Shown in pieces: positions 25,801-38,800 of a DNA stretch of 64,000 nt. The DNA is from Pachyseris speciosa (Eukaryota; Cnidaria; Anthozoa; Scleractinia; Pachyseridae): positions 2,102,501-2,166,500 of the forward strand of contig JAEMWC010000030.1 in NCBI GenBank assembly GCA_016490735.1. Reading direction: 5' to 3'. Made by a program: the position numbers and the translations under genes. Each line of letters opens with the position of its first letter. The first letter of the stretch is position 1. The notes beneath the pieces are model-generated. The model had not been told where the DNA came from, did not search any database, and worked only from the letters and a program-made list of their open reading frames with translations.

Positions 25801-28800
25801 GGGTGTATTTCCCTGAAATTTAAAATTCATCACCGCTCTTCTAGAAATCAGTTGTTGAGTTGAAAAAGTATAAAAAAGAACTCCTGCAGCATTCGAGTTC
25901 TCTGGTTTCCTCTAATGGCATTTTAATTGAAGTATTGCATCTGATGCAAAGCTGAGTCTTGTTCACACCACTTGTGAACATGAAATACCCTTAACTGCAT
26001 GATCAAGTAAAGTATAGTAAGCTTTTAATGGCAGCAATATCTAATTACCATCTTCATCCGTTTGTACATTTAACACCCGACTTGGCCCTTTTCCTCGCCG
26101 CGTCTGCGCACTGATACTGATCACGTACTTGGTGTATTTCCTGAGTCCACCAAACGTAATTTTCCTTGATGTTGTAAAATTGGCCGCTGGTTTTGTTCTT
26201 CCATGTTTTTCTTGCTCTGGTATTATTACGACTGTGTATCCAAGTATTTTTCCATTACGGTCTTCGACTGGTGGTAGCTCCCACTGTACGAGAAGACGAG
26301 TAGAGCTTAGGTTCCAGGCCATTAATCTTTCAGGTGGAGCACTGGGCACTGTAAGAGATAACAAAATTTATACCTTTTTATAGGAAACTAACGATGCACG
26401 TTAAGAACGCGAAGAAAATTTACCTTGCACAAAATTAAGTTAGGTTTACATACATCAATGTGCGCCTAACTTTATTTTACCCCAATTTGCTGCAATGAAA
26501 ACATCTCAACAGGCGGCTTGGAAATCCCCACAGAGGTGACCGTGCAGTGGGAGGATGAACGGGCCATGGAAATTTTAAGAAGAAAGGCTGAAGAAGTTAA
26601 CTATCCCCTCGGGGGACGGATCAATACGAAGACCAGTCGAAACACATTTTGAACTTAATCCTAATAACTGTCAGATAGTGACTGCGAGGTGTTGATAGAG
26701 GAGCTATGTGCAGACGAGGTTTTGTTGTTGAAATATAGGTGTTGTAAAAAAACATTGATGTAAAATAGTGTGATTTGAAATAACATCGACCTAAATGAAG
26801 GTGCATTAAATACTGTTAAGCCTGGTTTTCACTAGCGACGCAAGCACAAGCGCAAGCATGAGCGCAAGCATAAGTAGCTTATGCCAAGTAAAAATCAACA
26901 CTACGCAAGCATAAGAAAAAGGAAAAATTTTGATCCTTGCGCTTGTGCTTGCGCTTATGTTTATGCTTGCATTAAGCCCGTTTTCACAGTGAAATAAGCA
27001 CTCTTGTGCTTGCGCTTATGCTTGCGCTTGTGCTTGCGTCGCTAGTGAAAACCAGAGTTATTTCCTATAATAAAGTATTTTACATTTTTAAAAACGGAAC
27101 TACGAATATTAGATTTCCAGCATTTTCATTGGCTAGCCGAACACAGGCTATCAGCTCATACACCCGCTGCGACAAACATGGTCAATCAATACGTCAACAA
27201 TATAGAAAGCTTAATGGTTTTCACGCCCTTTTCGTTTAGTCATGCGATCGACAAATGTTTCCTTTTTAGGTTCTCTCTTTCTCTGCCTTCCTTTCTTTGT
27301 TTTCGTTTCCTTTGATTCTCAATTAAATGTCGTGGAGTTTTAAATGAAACAATTATTGCACTCGGGTTTGCTGGATATTAAAATGATCATAACCAACTTG
27401 GTGCCATGCGCGCCTTGTTGGTTGTTTATCATTTCATATTAGGCCCGGTTCATACGTCGCATTTCTGCCGTGTCGAATGCAATTAAACTAATTAAATTCG
27501 ACAGAAATTCGACGTCTGAATCAGCTGCCGAATTTTTGCTCCACGTTCGACTGGTCTTGTCGCGTTAACCGGCAGAAATGCGGCACCGATTCAAAGGTCA
27601 AATTTCTGCCGTGTTGAATCTAATACATAGATTTACATACCGGGCCTTAATCAGGATCGGTAAACTTTTGTTGCATTTTCTTGAGAGAAAAGAAGCACAA
27701 TCAGAAGTATAATTTTTAGTATGAATTAATTGCGACACGAGTGCGACGTATGAAGAATCAACAGTCGCATTTCTGTCGCACTTAATTGAATTGAATTTGA
27801 CACGGCAGAAATGCGACGTAAGAATAATTTTTAATTATACAGTTATAGTGCAGTATATGCTTACAAAATATTCTTCCCACTGCGAATACAGGCTAAGGAC
27901 CAACGGTGTTCGTCTTGCTTTTGTTACATTAGTCAGTCAATGTGAGAAAGTCAAATACATGTACACATGGTAACCTAAGCAACCAGCGAGAAAGGCTGCT
28001 AAGTTAATCCTTCAGTAAGTCGTATGTTACTGAATCACATTGTTCGTGGAAAATCAGTCTTTCTTTCAATTAATTAGCCAGACTGTCGATCCCTGATCAG
28101 TCATTTTCCTTACTGATCTTTTAATTATTCAGTCATCTCTATGTGATTCCCAGCTGATCTTCCCCCTTTTAACATACCATCTTCATCAGTTGAAACCACC
28201 AGTTCTTCACTCCAAGTCCCGTTTCCAAAGTTGTTGTAAGCCCTTACATAGCAGCTATGATTCGTGTATTCTTCAAGTCTTCTAAACTCCCAGTCATGCT
28301 TTTCAGGCGGTAAATCCTTAAAATGTCTTTCTGATGAGTTGGTCATCGAACAGGTCACATGAAATCCAAGGAGTATTCCCTTTAGAGAGGGCTTTGGAAC
28401 ATCTCCCCAGGAGACCCTGATGCTCGTTGAGCTCAAATTGCAACCTCGGAAATCTGCTGGTGGACTTGAAGGGGCTGCAAATGAAGATAAAGCTTGTTAT
28501 TGTGTGACAATCTGAGCAACAATAAACGTGAGTGTTTTGCGTTTTCTACTGCCATCTTCAGTTATGAAATAACGTACAGCAATTGTCTAAATAACTATAT
28601 AATACTAATCCTAACATGTGTTCGTTAAAAAGTAATTTTCTGATCCAAAAGCAAAGGTCGACTGGTTCTTAATTGGTTCTTTTGTTGGAAGTAATTCTCC
28701 CTCGCCGTCTGAAAGGAATGTCGAACTTATCATCATTTGGATGGACCCAAACTGATATCAGGTTCGGCGCATTAGACTTTCGACGTTTGAAACGGGTCTT

Positions 28801-29621
28801 AAGTTTCCGGAGTGGGGAATTCGATGAACTTACATTGTTTTGGACATCTAGGTACATCACAGTAGTCCCACTGCTTGTATCCCTTCGTGGTGTAGCACCA
28901 TGGACCATTCAAACCAAATCCTCCTGGATTACGGCAGAAATTGCTGCTGTTTCTGATCTCTTTATGAATCTCTTCTGTGACGTGTTTATGGGGGTGTTGT
29001 TCATCCCACGACTGACATGTGTAACCGGAAACTGTTGTGCTTATGTTTCCACGGTAACCACGTCCATCGCCATAGAAACAATCTGAGATTGAGACAGCAG
29101 ACTGAATTGTGGTGCAATCTATTTTAAAAATTTATGGGACTGTTGCTTTACAATCGTAGAACGAAAATTGTATCACTGTTAAAGGCATCGTCCACTCTTA
29201 AAACAAATTCATGCTAAATTGTTGGAAATACTTACTATCTTCCAAATTTTGTTTTGAAACGTGGATATAACAATTACATGTACAAAAAAAACGATATCTA
29301 TTTTCGCTTTCAAATTTCCCGGACGAGGCCATTTTGGATTTGATGACGTGTAATGGTTGCAGCTATTGTCAGGAACCAAATGAAGCAGAAAATCCTTTGT
29401 GTTAGACAATAGGGCAACCATTACACGTCATCAAATCTAAAATGGCCGCACTCGGGAAATTTAACAGCAAAAATAGGCGATGATGATATCCATTTTTTGT
29501 GTACAGGTGTACACTTAAATGTGATTTCTACGTTTTAGTTTTTACTATTCTGAGTAGTTTAAGTTATCTTTCTTTTGCTGTAATACATATCTTCTATATA
29601 TAGCAAAATAAAATAAAATGG

Positions 29622-29664
<43 letters not shown>

Positions 29665-29806
29665 AATTATTGTCAGAGTGGAGGTTCCCCTTAAGGCCCC
29701 GTTTATATGGAGAAAAGTTGTCCCGGGAAGAAGGGTCACCTGCCTACCCGAGCTACTCTGGGCGAGCCACCTTTTTGTCCATTTCCTTACAAAACTTGGC
29801 AAGCCG

Positions 29807-29844
<38 letters not shown>

Positions 29845-32800
29845 TGACCCGCCTAGCCGGGTCACCCTCTTTCGATGGTAGGGTCACCCTCCTAGCCGAG
29901 CCAGCTATTCTCCATATAAACACTTTGGCTCGCCTAGCTGGGTCAACTCGGTCAAGGTGAGACAATCAGAGCATGCGCGAGTGCTGCTGGCTTGGGCAAA
30001 GGGGTAAACTTTTTCGCATATAAACGCTCGCTAAAGTTGACTCGGCTGGGAGGGTGACTCTCTTACCCGAGACAACGTTTCTCCATATAAACGGGGCCTT
30101 GGGCACTTTAGAAGCTCCTATCGGTTTATTTGAATTCCCCCACCAACGCAAAGCATGAATGAACTTAAAAGCCAGGCCTACAAGCCCAGAGTATGTCTTC
30201 TAGGTTTCAAGTACCAGTAACCTGTGTACTCCATATAAGTTATATTAAAGATATTTACTGTAAGGTGATTTGACGACTCAGATTCAGTGTAACAGGCGAT
30301 TTGTTATCGAATATTACAAATACACATTAAATAAATCTTAAGTTGTAAAAACGAACGATAAAATCCGACGTTTCGGAGTAGTCATGACTCCATTATCAAG
30401 GAAAATATAAACGAAATCATGCAAATTACAGCATTTAAAGCGATTTTGGCGCGAAAAAATTAACATAAGAGGGTGCGAAGATTATAAAAATACTTTCGCA
30501 CGAATGGAGTCTGATTGCACGTTGAGATTTGGCTTTAAAGCTCTTATAAAAAGCATTTCGTACACTAAGCAGTCAAATTTAGTTTTGCATTTCTTAAGCA
30601 CTTGGAAACGCTTTAGCAGGTCCTGAGGCATTGTTCCGTGCATGTTCTTGTAGTGTTTGGCACAGTGGCGGAGGATTGTTGTTTGTGTCCTTTTACACGA
30701 TTATGTAAATGTCCGCGTGTGTAACCTACATAACCCGCATCGCACAGGTCACATTGAAAACCATAAACAACACACTGCTGATTTACAATTGGTGGTTTTG
30801 TTTCTTTAACATTAAGTTCTTGTTCAATTTTCCGGCTCACAAACACGGGCTGGATAGTGGTATGTATTTTTAGGCTCAAATCATTAAGTTGTGTCCTCAC
30901 ACTATCCGCTGAGATTTGGTCTTTGAATGGTAAAACCACTCGAATCGTGTCATCTGTCTCTTGAGATGGTGATAAAGGTTGCTACTGATCGCCAACCTTC
31001 GAGTCAACGAAACTTTTGATGGTAGAATTAACAAGATGTTTAGGATACTTCAGCCTTGAGAATACTGTTTTCAAACGGTCACATTCATCGGAAAAATGTG
31101 TCCAAGATGAAGACAAACGATGTGCTCGATCAAGCATAGTTCTCAGTAGACCCTTTTTATACCGATTGTCAACATGACTCTGATAGTGCAAGAGTAGACC
31201 TGAATTAGTGGGTTTCACGTACACCTTTGTCTCAATTTGCGGCGATCGATTCAGTAACTGGATACCCAGAAATGGGAGCATTCCATTGCATTTGGTTTCC
31301 ATCGTGAATTTTACGGAGGAATGTGTAACGTACTTGTAAGGCGATAAACTCATACGAGAATGAAGAACGCAATTCATTTAATGCAGTAAAACGCTTCGTC
31401 AACTACATGTGTTTACAGAACCGAACGCGGGAACACATCCGGGAACTTTGTACCACTTGCGTGAGCCCCTCAGGGACTGGGACTAACATCGTTACATCTC
31501 CCTTGTTTTGACAAAATATAATAAATAAATAAAAGACAAAACAAAAAAACAAAACAAAAAAAGGAAACAAACGACAACAAGCTAACAGAAAGAAAGAAAA
31601 AACGAAATTCAACAACAGTCTCTTTGCAATAACTGACATGATATGATAATCGAGACCAACAAGACTTAGTATAAGAAATGCTCACTGTTCAGTCATCCTT
31701 TAAGTTTCTTAGACACTGAAATCGTTGAGGTAGGCTGGTCTCCGAACTGTTCTGCCGCTCCTGGTAGTAAGAGGAACAGGACTATTCGAAGAGGCCGGCT
31801 GGGCGTCCAGTCGTGAAAACTCTGCTGTCACTGACGCATCTGGCTTCTGCACCGCTGGAGATGCAGAAGGTACCACTGCTGTGTCCTCTGTAAGGTCTAA
31901 CGAAGTTTCGGGGTTCAGGTCTGTTCCTTTTGTTTGCACAGTCTCATCATCTGAGATGGGTTGGTAATTTTCGGGAACCTTGTAAAGATGAGAGCGGTTG
32001 CGGCGATAGACCCTTCCATCTTCTGTGCGGACCTTGTAGGATCGTACCGCCACATGATCCTCCACTTGAGCCTTAAACCATTTAGACTGACCTGGCAAAG
32101 GTAGGACCCGTACCACATCTCCTTTCGTTAATGGGTGTAAGACCTTAGCTCCTTCATCATAGTAAACAGCTTGCTTGTGTTTCCTACTTTGTAATTTCTT
32201 CGCCACATTGGGCACAACTCTTGGCTGAAGAAGCTGATCAGCCATGGGGAGTAAAGAGCGAGTCCTTCGGGAGAGAAGACGCTGTGCTGGGGAACTATCC
32301 ATTCCTTCTGATGGCGTGTTCCTAAAATCCAGTAGAGACAGGTGTGAGTCATGGCCCGCATCTGCAGCTTTCTTTAAGATAGCCTTGGCTGTCTTAACAC
32401 TGTTCTCCGCCTTTCCATTAGACTGTGGATATCGAGGTGACGTTTTGATGTGCTCAAACTGGAAATCTTTTGCGAAGCTTTGAAATTCGGCACAATCAAA
32501 CTGCGGCCCATTGTCCGTAGTGAGCTTATCCGGCAGTCCATATCTTGCGAAATGAGGCTTCAACTTACTAATAATGTCTTTGCAGGTCTTGGAGCTCAAC
32601 ACATCCAGCTCAAAAAAATTAGAGTAGCGATCAGTGGTAACCAGGTAGTCAGTACCGTTCAGTTCAAAAAGGTCTGCCGAGATGCTCTGCCAGGGTCTTG
32701 TTGGTATTTCATGGCATACCAGCGGTTCTTTCTGTTGTGCCGGCTTGTAACTATTACAGATGCTGCATCTTGAGATGAACTCTGGAATCTGCTTGTACAT

Positions 32801-35800
32801 CCCTGGCCAATAGAAAGCTTCCCTAGCCCTCCGAAGACAACCTTGGATACCCAGGTGGCTTGAGTGTATTTTATCAATAATGCACTGTCTCAGACTACGT
32901 GGTACCACAATCCTTTCACCCTTGAACACAACACCATCCTGTACTGATAGTTCCTCCCTGAAGTTAAAATAATCATGCAAAGAGGGAGGTACCGCTGCCA
33001 AACTCTCCGGCCAGCCCTCCTTAATGACGGTAGTTAACAAATCAAGTTCTGCATCACTTTCAGTAGCAACTTTTATTTCTGACAGAGTTGTTTGACGAAT
33101 TGGCACAAACTCTGCCATGTTCACATACTCAGCCTCCACTTCGGTTGGTGACCTTATGTCAGTAACACCCCACACATCTTCTTGGACTTCTTCATCCTGA
33201 CAGGTTGAAGGGAGGTAAGCTCTGCTAAGTGGATCTGCAATATGCATATCGGCGCCCTTACTGTATGTTACCTCTAAGTCAAACTTCTGTAACCGCAGTA
33301 ACATTCTTTGCAGCCTTTTCGGTGCACTCAGCAGACTCTTCTTCATTATGAATTCGAGGGGTTTGTGGTCAGTTTGGATGAAGACCTTTCTTCCATAGAC
33401 ATAGCTTGCAAATCTTTCAACACCGAAGACAATTGATAACAGTTCTTTCTCGATCTGGGCGTAATTAACTTCGCTGACAGTGAGGGCTCTAGATGCATAG
33501 GCCACTGGATGGCCCTCTTGAAGTAAGCATGCTCCAAGACCACCCAGGGATGCATCACATTGAAGCACAGTCTTCTTCTCCGAATCAAAATACTTGAGCA
33601 CTGGCGCTTTGGTTAAAACCTTCTTTACTTTCTCTAGGCACTTTCCATGGACTTCCTGCTCCCAAACAAATTCGTTTTCCTTCTTGACTAGATCTCTCAA
33701 CGGCTTGACCAAGTCGGCGAGGTCAGGGGCAAATTTTTGCAGGTAATTCACCATGCCAAGTATTCTCTGAACACCTTGCTTGTCTGTGGGGGCTGGCATG
33801 TCGTCAATGGCTCTCAGCTTACTTGGATCAGCGCCTAGACCCTCTGAAGATACAACGTGACCCATGTAGGTGACTTTCTTCTGTCTGAACTGCATCTTAT
33901 CCGCATTTAACTTGATGCCCTTGTGCTGGCATCGGGTAAGCACCTCTCTCAGATTGCGGTCGTGATCTTTGAGGGCTTCCTCATCTGTGTCACCTGATCC
34001 AAAGACAAGGATGTCGTCTGCTATGACCCTCTGTCCTGGTAGCCCTTCAAGTGCTAAATCAATTCTTCTCTGAAATTCCTCCGGAGCTGGAGATAACCCA
34101 AACGGCATTCGAAGCCAGCGATATCTTCCCCAAGGTGTTCCAAAAGTGGTTGCAAGACTGCTCTGCTCATCTAATTGGATATGCCAAAAACCATTTTTGG
34201 CGTCTAATACTGTGAAGACACGAGCCTTAGATAACAGGGGAAGGACATCATCTATTGTAGGCAGGGGATAATGGTTTCTGTGAAGTGCTTGATTCAGTGG
34301 CTTTGGGTCAATGCAGAGTCTGACTTTACCATTCTTCTTTGTTGTCACTACAATTGCTGAGCTCCAATCAGTGGGTGTATCAACTCTCTGAATCACTCCA
34401 ATGTTTGACAGCCTGTCGAGTTCTTTCTTAAGTGGCTCTTTCAGGGCAATCGGTACCCTTCTCGTTGGCAGCTGAACTGGTTGTACATTCTTGTCAATCT
34501 CCAGATGGAGTTCTCCCTCCAGTTTTCCCTCCCCTGAGAACAAATCTTTGTACTGAGACAGGCAATCCTCCTTTGTGAAAGCTTCACTTTCAACAACATG
34601 GCAGTTCATAGCAAGTATATTCTGTTTGTTAATGGTCAGAAGCTGTAGTTGCTCACTTGCTCTCAAACCAAGAATGGACTTGCACATACCGTCAACAATA
34701 AGAAACTCAATGCTGTACTTTTTTCTGTTCTTTGGGTTGATTACCCTGAAGCGTTTCTTGCCCAGAGGCTTAACTTCTGACTGGTTATACATAACCAGAG
34801 TCACTGATGTTTTCTCCAGGTCATCTAGCCCGTTCTCTCCAAATAGGTTCTCCACTGTTTTGCTGGCCATGATGTTTACTGTTGACCCACTATCCAGCTG
34901 GAACTTCTCTTCCAGTCCGTTGACAAGTAGGGTGGCAAAGACTTGGTTTCGGCTACCAGTTGAGGTGACAGCATTGAGCTGTTCCTCAACTTCAATCACT
35001 GCTACATACTCTTCATCTTCAGATTCGCACTCCATGGACAAGACTTTTTTCTTAGATTCATGACAGCAAACAGCAAAATGGTTAGGCTTACCACAGTTCT
35101 TACACGAGTTTCCCCAAGCAGGGCAGTTTTTTTTAGCAAAAGGGTGCTGTCTGGCACAAAACTTGCAGACCATCCTTTGACCTTTTGCCTCAATTGGGTT
35201 GCTGGCTGCTGGACTAGTCTTGTTTTTCACAGTAGGTGTCTTCTTCTCCTCCTTCACATAGCGCACATCTTCCTGATTCATGACTTTAAGTTGTGGAGCT
35301 GAAGTCTCAGAAGATCTGCAGATATCTAAACATTGACTTAAGGTGAGTTTACTTGTCTGGAGGAGTTTCTTGCGAGCTGAGTTATCACTAATTCCAACCA
35401 CCATTCTATCACGAATAAGTGAGTCGGTGAGGGAACCATAATTACAAGTCTTGGCGAGCTTCCTTAGTGCTGTGACATAAGCATCAACTGATTCACCTGT
35501 CTCCTGGTCCCTGCGGTTGAAGACATATCTCTCGTAAGTCTCATTGCATTCACCAATGCAATAGTTCTCCATCTTTTCGAGGATGATCTCTGGATCCTTT
35601 CTTTCGTCGTCGGTGTCGAATTCCATTGCATCGATAATATCCAACGCATCTGGGCCTATACAGGTGAGCAAGGTTGCGGTTCTCCGTTCCTTGTTCCTGT
35701 TCGGATTTTCCAAGTCTATAAGTTGAGCAGCGATCTCATAATTCGACCATGCACGTCTGAAGCGTTGCCACTTAACCTTGAGATTTCCACCACTTAATTC

Positions 35801-38800
35801 TAGCTTTTCCGGAAGCGGTATATTTACAGGCACAGTGATCACAGTGGGTTGAGTACCCGGTAGATTCTGAGCAGAGGTAGAGCTTTCTACTTCTTCCGGA
35901 GGTGGCATATTCAATCCACACAAGAACACCACCGAAAGGATAAACAGAAGGACAGCAAAATTGGCTTTACACAACTCACCAAATCTGCTCCAGTCAGGAG
36001 GACGAGCGACAGAATTCAGCACAGTTTCTTCTGACACCATGTAACGTACTTGTAAGGCGATAAACTCATACGAGAATGAAGAACGCAATTCATTTAATGC
36101 AGTAAAACGCTTCGTCAACTACATGTGTTTACAGAACCGAACGCGGGAACACATCCGGGAACTTTGTACCACTTGCGTGAGCCCCTCAGGGACTGGGACT
36201 AACATCGTTACAGAATGTGCTCAGTTGAGCGTGTCCAAGAAGTTGGATGCTGTTTCTGTATTGGGCATGATGGCGATACGCTCACCATCATGCCTAATAC
36301 AGAAACAGCATCCAACTTCTTGGACATGCTCAACAGAGCACATTCATTCATTTATCGTTCGTTTTTACAGTTTTATGTTTTAAGAAACCTCTTTTAATAA
36401 GTTTAAGTTGTTAGCCTAAATTACGAGAAGACCGTTCACTGGACAATATTGAAAATTTGTCAGAAACTTGACTTATTCCAAATTTTATCAGTAAATAAGA
36501 ATAAGACTAGTATTAACGACTTTAAATGAGACTCACCTTCACTCTCGAGGTTGTTAAGTTGCTCTAATAAGAAAACGAAATGAACAGAGTGAAATCGCAA
36601 GCATTTTCTACGGCCTGGAGACTCTCTACCTGGGGTCATTTAAAATACCGGCTTGCCCTTAATGCCTAAATAATTCTATGTGACACTGCACTGCTTACGA
36701 AAGGATGCCAATCAGTGTCTGTTTTAGAATGGTATCCAACTGAACTAATCCCAGATAGGGAGAGAGACTTCCAGGGCAAAGACTGGGCAAAAAGATACCA
36801 CCTCAAACTATACCCAGTGTTGGGGAGGGGTGGGGGGGGGCACGTAAGGGAAGTTTGCATGGGGGTATGCCACTGAGGCCTTGAAACCCTGACCCTTTAA
36901 GACAAAATCCGTTCATTTCGATACCCTGTCTTCGTAAACCCAATTTGTATTTTTTTATTTCACATACAGAAAGTGGTTTTATTTTTATAACTGACATAAT
37001 AGAATTCTATTTTTTGTCGGTACCGGCACATGTAGACCCCGCGTCGCCAACGTCCACACCCCATTCAAGGCTTCCGGTCCAGAAACGCACCCTGTTCAAG
37101 ACGGTTAATAGAAATTTATAGAGCCCGAAAACCACACCCTGTTTGGCGACACATACCCGGCCGTTTAGGCCAAATAAGGGAGTGCTCCCCACCTCCCGAA
37201 ACTACAACACAAAGTGCAACAGGGGTGTTTAACTATAGGGTGAGGTAGCTACTCTCTTGCTTTCTTTTACGTATTATAGTGAATTACTTCACGCCTATTT
37301 ATTTGTACTAATGGAAGTGAGAGAGATCCCTTCCATGAAGAAGAACTTGTTTCAGTGATGGTATTAGTCTATTTTTTATGTGTTTCGTCAGATCGTATCG
37401 CATGGACCCTATACTACACTTACCTTGTACTTTGTCTGGATAGTAACAGTTTGCGCTTTGATTCCGAAATGGCAGAGTTGTGCAGTCGATAATGTCCCAG
37501 GAGTATGGCCAGTGCGGGAAACGATACCGCCTCACTGCATTGAATTTTACCAATATCTTGAGTTCTTCGACGCACACTTCTGCTTTAAACAGTTCACATG
37601 CTTCTCTGCAGACAGGCTGAACCTTAAGAGAAATGTAGCACCGTTTAAAGTAGTGGTGACAGTACAAATCATCGACCATTTCGAGGCACCTTTGGGTTAA
37701 GTTGAAGATATTGTCGCTGCCCATCGACTGCTCGTCCGATAAAACCTTCAGCGTCGGAATAACGTTCTTTGCCATTTCAAAACGGCGTAGATTATTTTCC
37801 AATATTTCAAGTCTTCTTTGTCCACCAAAAACAAATGAATTACCAAGGACGTGTTTGCAGTAAGTGCGATTGACGTTATAAGTATATGGCTCACAATTGT
37901 ACCTGTAAAACACCGACCGCTGCGTTCGATCAGCGAGCACAGATCTGAAAAGAAGTGACATTGATGTTTTAATAAAAATAAAAGGCTAACAAATGCTTAG
38001 GTTCGTCCTTTTTCTCTTAAGACGGGGGTAACTAACTTTTGTTTCTCACAAGGCGCCAAAGGAGTCGTCCAATAGCACCCTCTGTTTCGGCCTAGTCGGC
38101 ATTGTTTATGGTTAAATCTAGGACGTTATCTGATCGTCTTCGATCCTCTAAGTTTGGTTATTGATTAATGAAAACACTTCTTGGCACTGAAATGCTTTCG
38201 CAGGAGTTCGTCTTTCGTAAATCCAAGAACTGTTTCACCTACGACAACGAAATACGAATGCCTCCAAGTGCCTCTCTTAATCATTACATTCCAGGAACAA
38301 ATTAGATCCATTATATCATGCTTACGTATTCTAGCACTGGCTTGCTTTGCACATTATAAGTACACGTCACTTGAGCCCCGTGGCGAAGGGGGGGGGGGGG
38401 GATACTCCCTACAATGACCTATACGGGGAGGCTCCGCCTGAAAGGGGTACCTTTTTCACGCTTCAGGTATATGAAAGGGTAGGGATTTCACGACTCGAAG
38501 TATATGAAAGGGTAGGGAAATCTGTCTTTTAGATATTTAACCCTTTGACACCTGAACCGCCCAGAACCGCCCGTAAAAAACTCCCATGCCTCAAAACATT
38601 GCAAAATTTCCCAATCGCACGAATATTGCCATAACTGTTAGTTGTGAGCACGAAATGGAATGTCCTTTAAATTTGGATATCCAATAAATGCAAGAAACTT
38701 AGCGATTTTTACCAAATATGGCCTTTTGAGTTTGGACAAGAACGAAACTGACCGTTTTTAACGTCAAAGAGAAACGACAAAAATGCCCCTTTTCGCCTTC

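Larger units (their letters stand above)
31324..36212 (-). mobile_element. Complete Ty3/Gypsy LTR retrotransposon 2
   Basis: LTRs of 173 bp at 31324-31496 and 36040-36212 are identical by base-by-base reading. They begin TGTAAC and end GTTACA. The 5-bp duplication GAATG lies at 31319-31323 and 36213-36217. The primer site following the 5' LTR is TGGTGTCAGAAG (tRNA-Leu type) and the polypurine tract is AACAAGGGAGA. One open gag-pol frame spans the interior. It inserted into a Penelope-like element in gene A intron 4, sense to the gene. Structure suggests a recent insertion. Confidence 0.96.

Noticed and set aside
28673..29086. 137-codon plus-strand ORF
   Set aside because: Antisense shadow of the kringle exon.
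30613..31377. Intact Penelope-like gene
   Set aside because: The frame is broken between the RT end and the GIY-YIG part, and upstream RT domains are missing or displaced by the Gypsy insertion.
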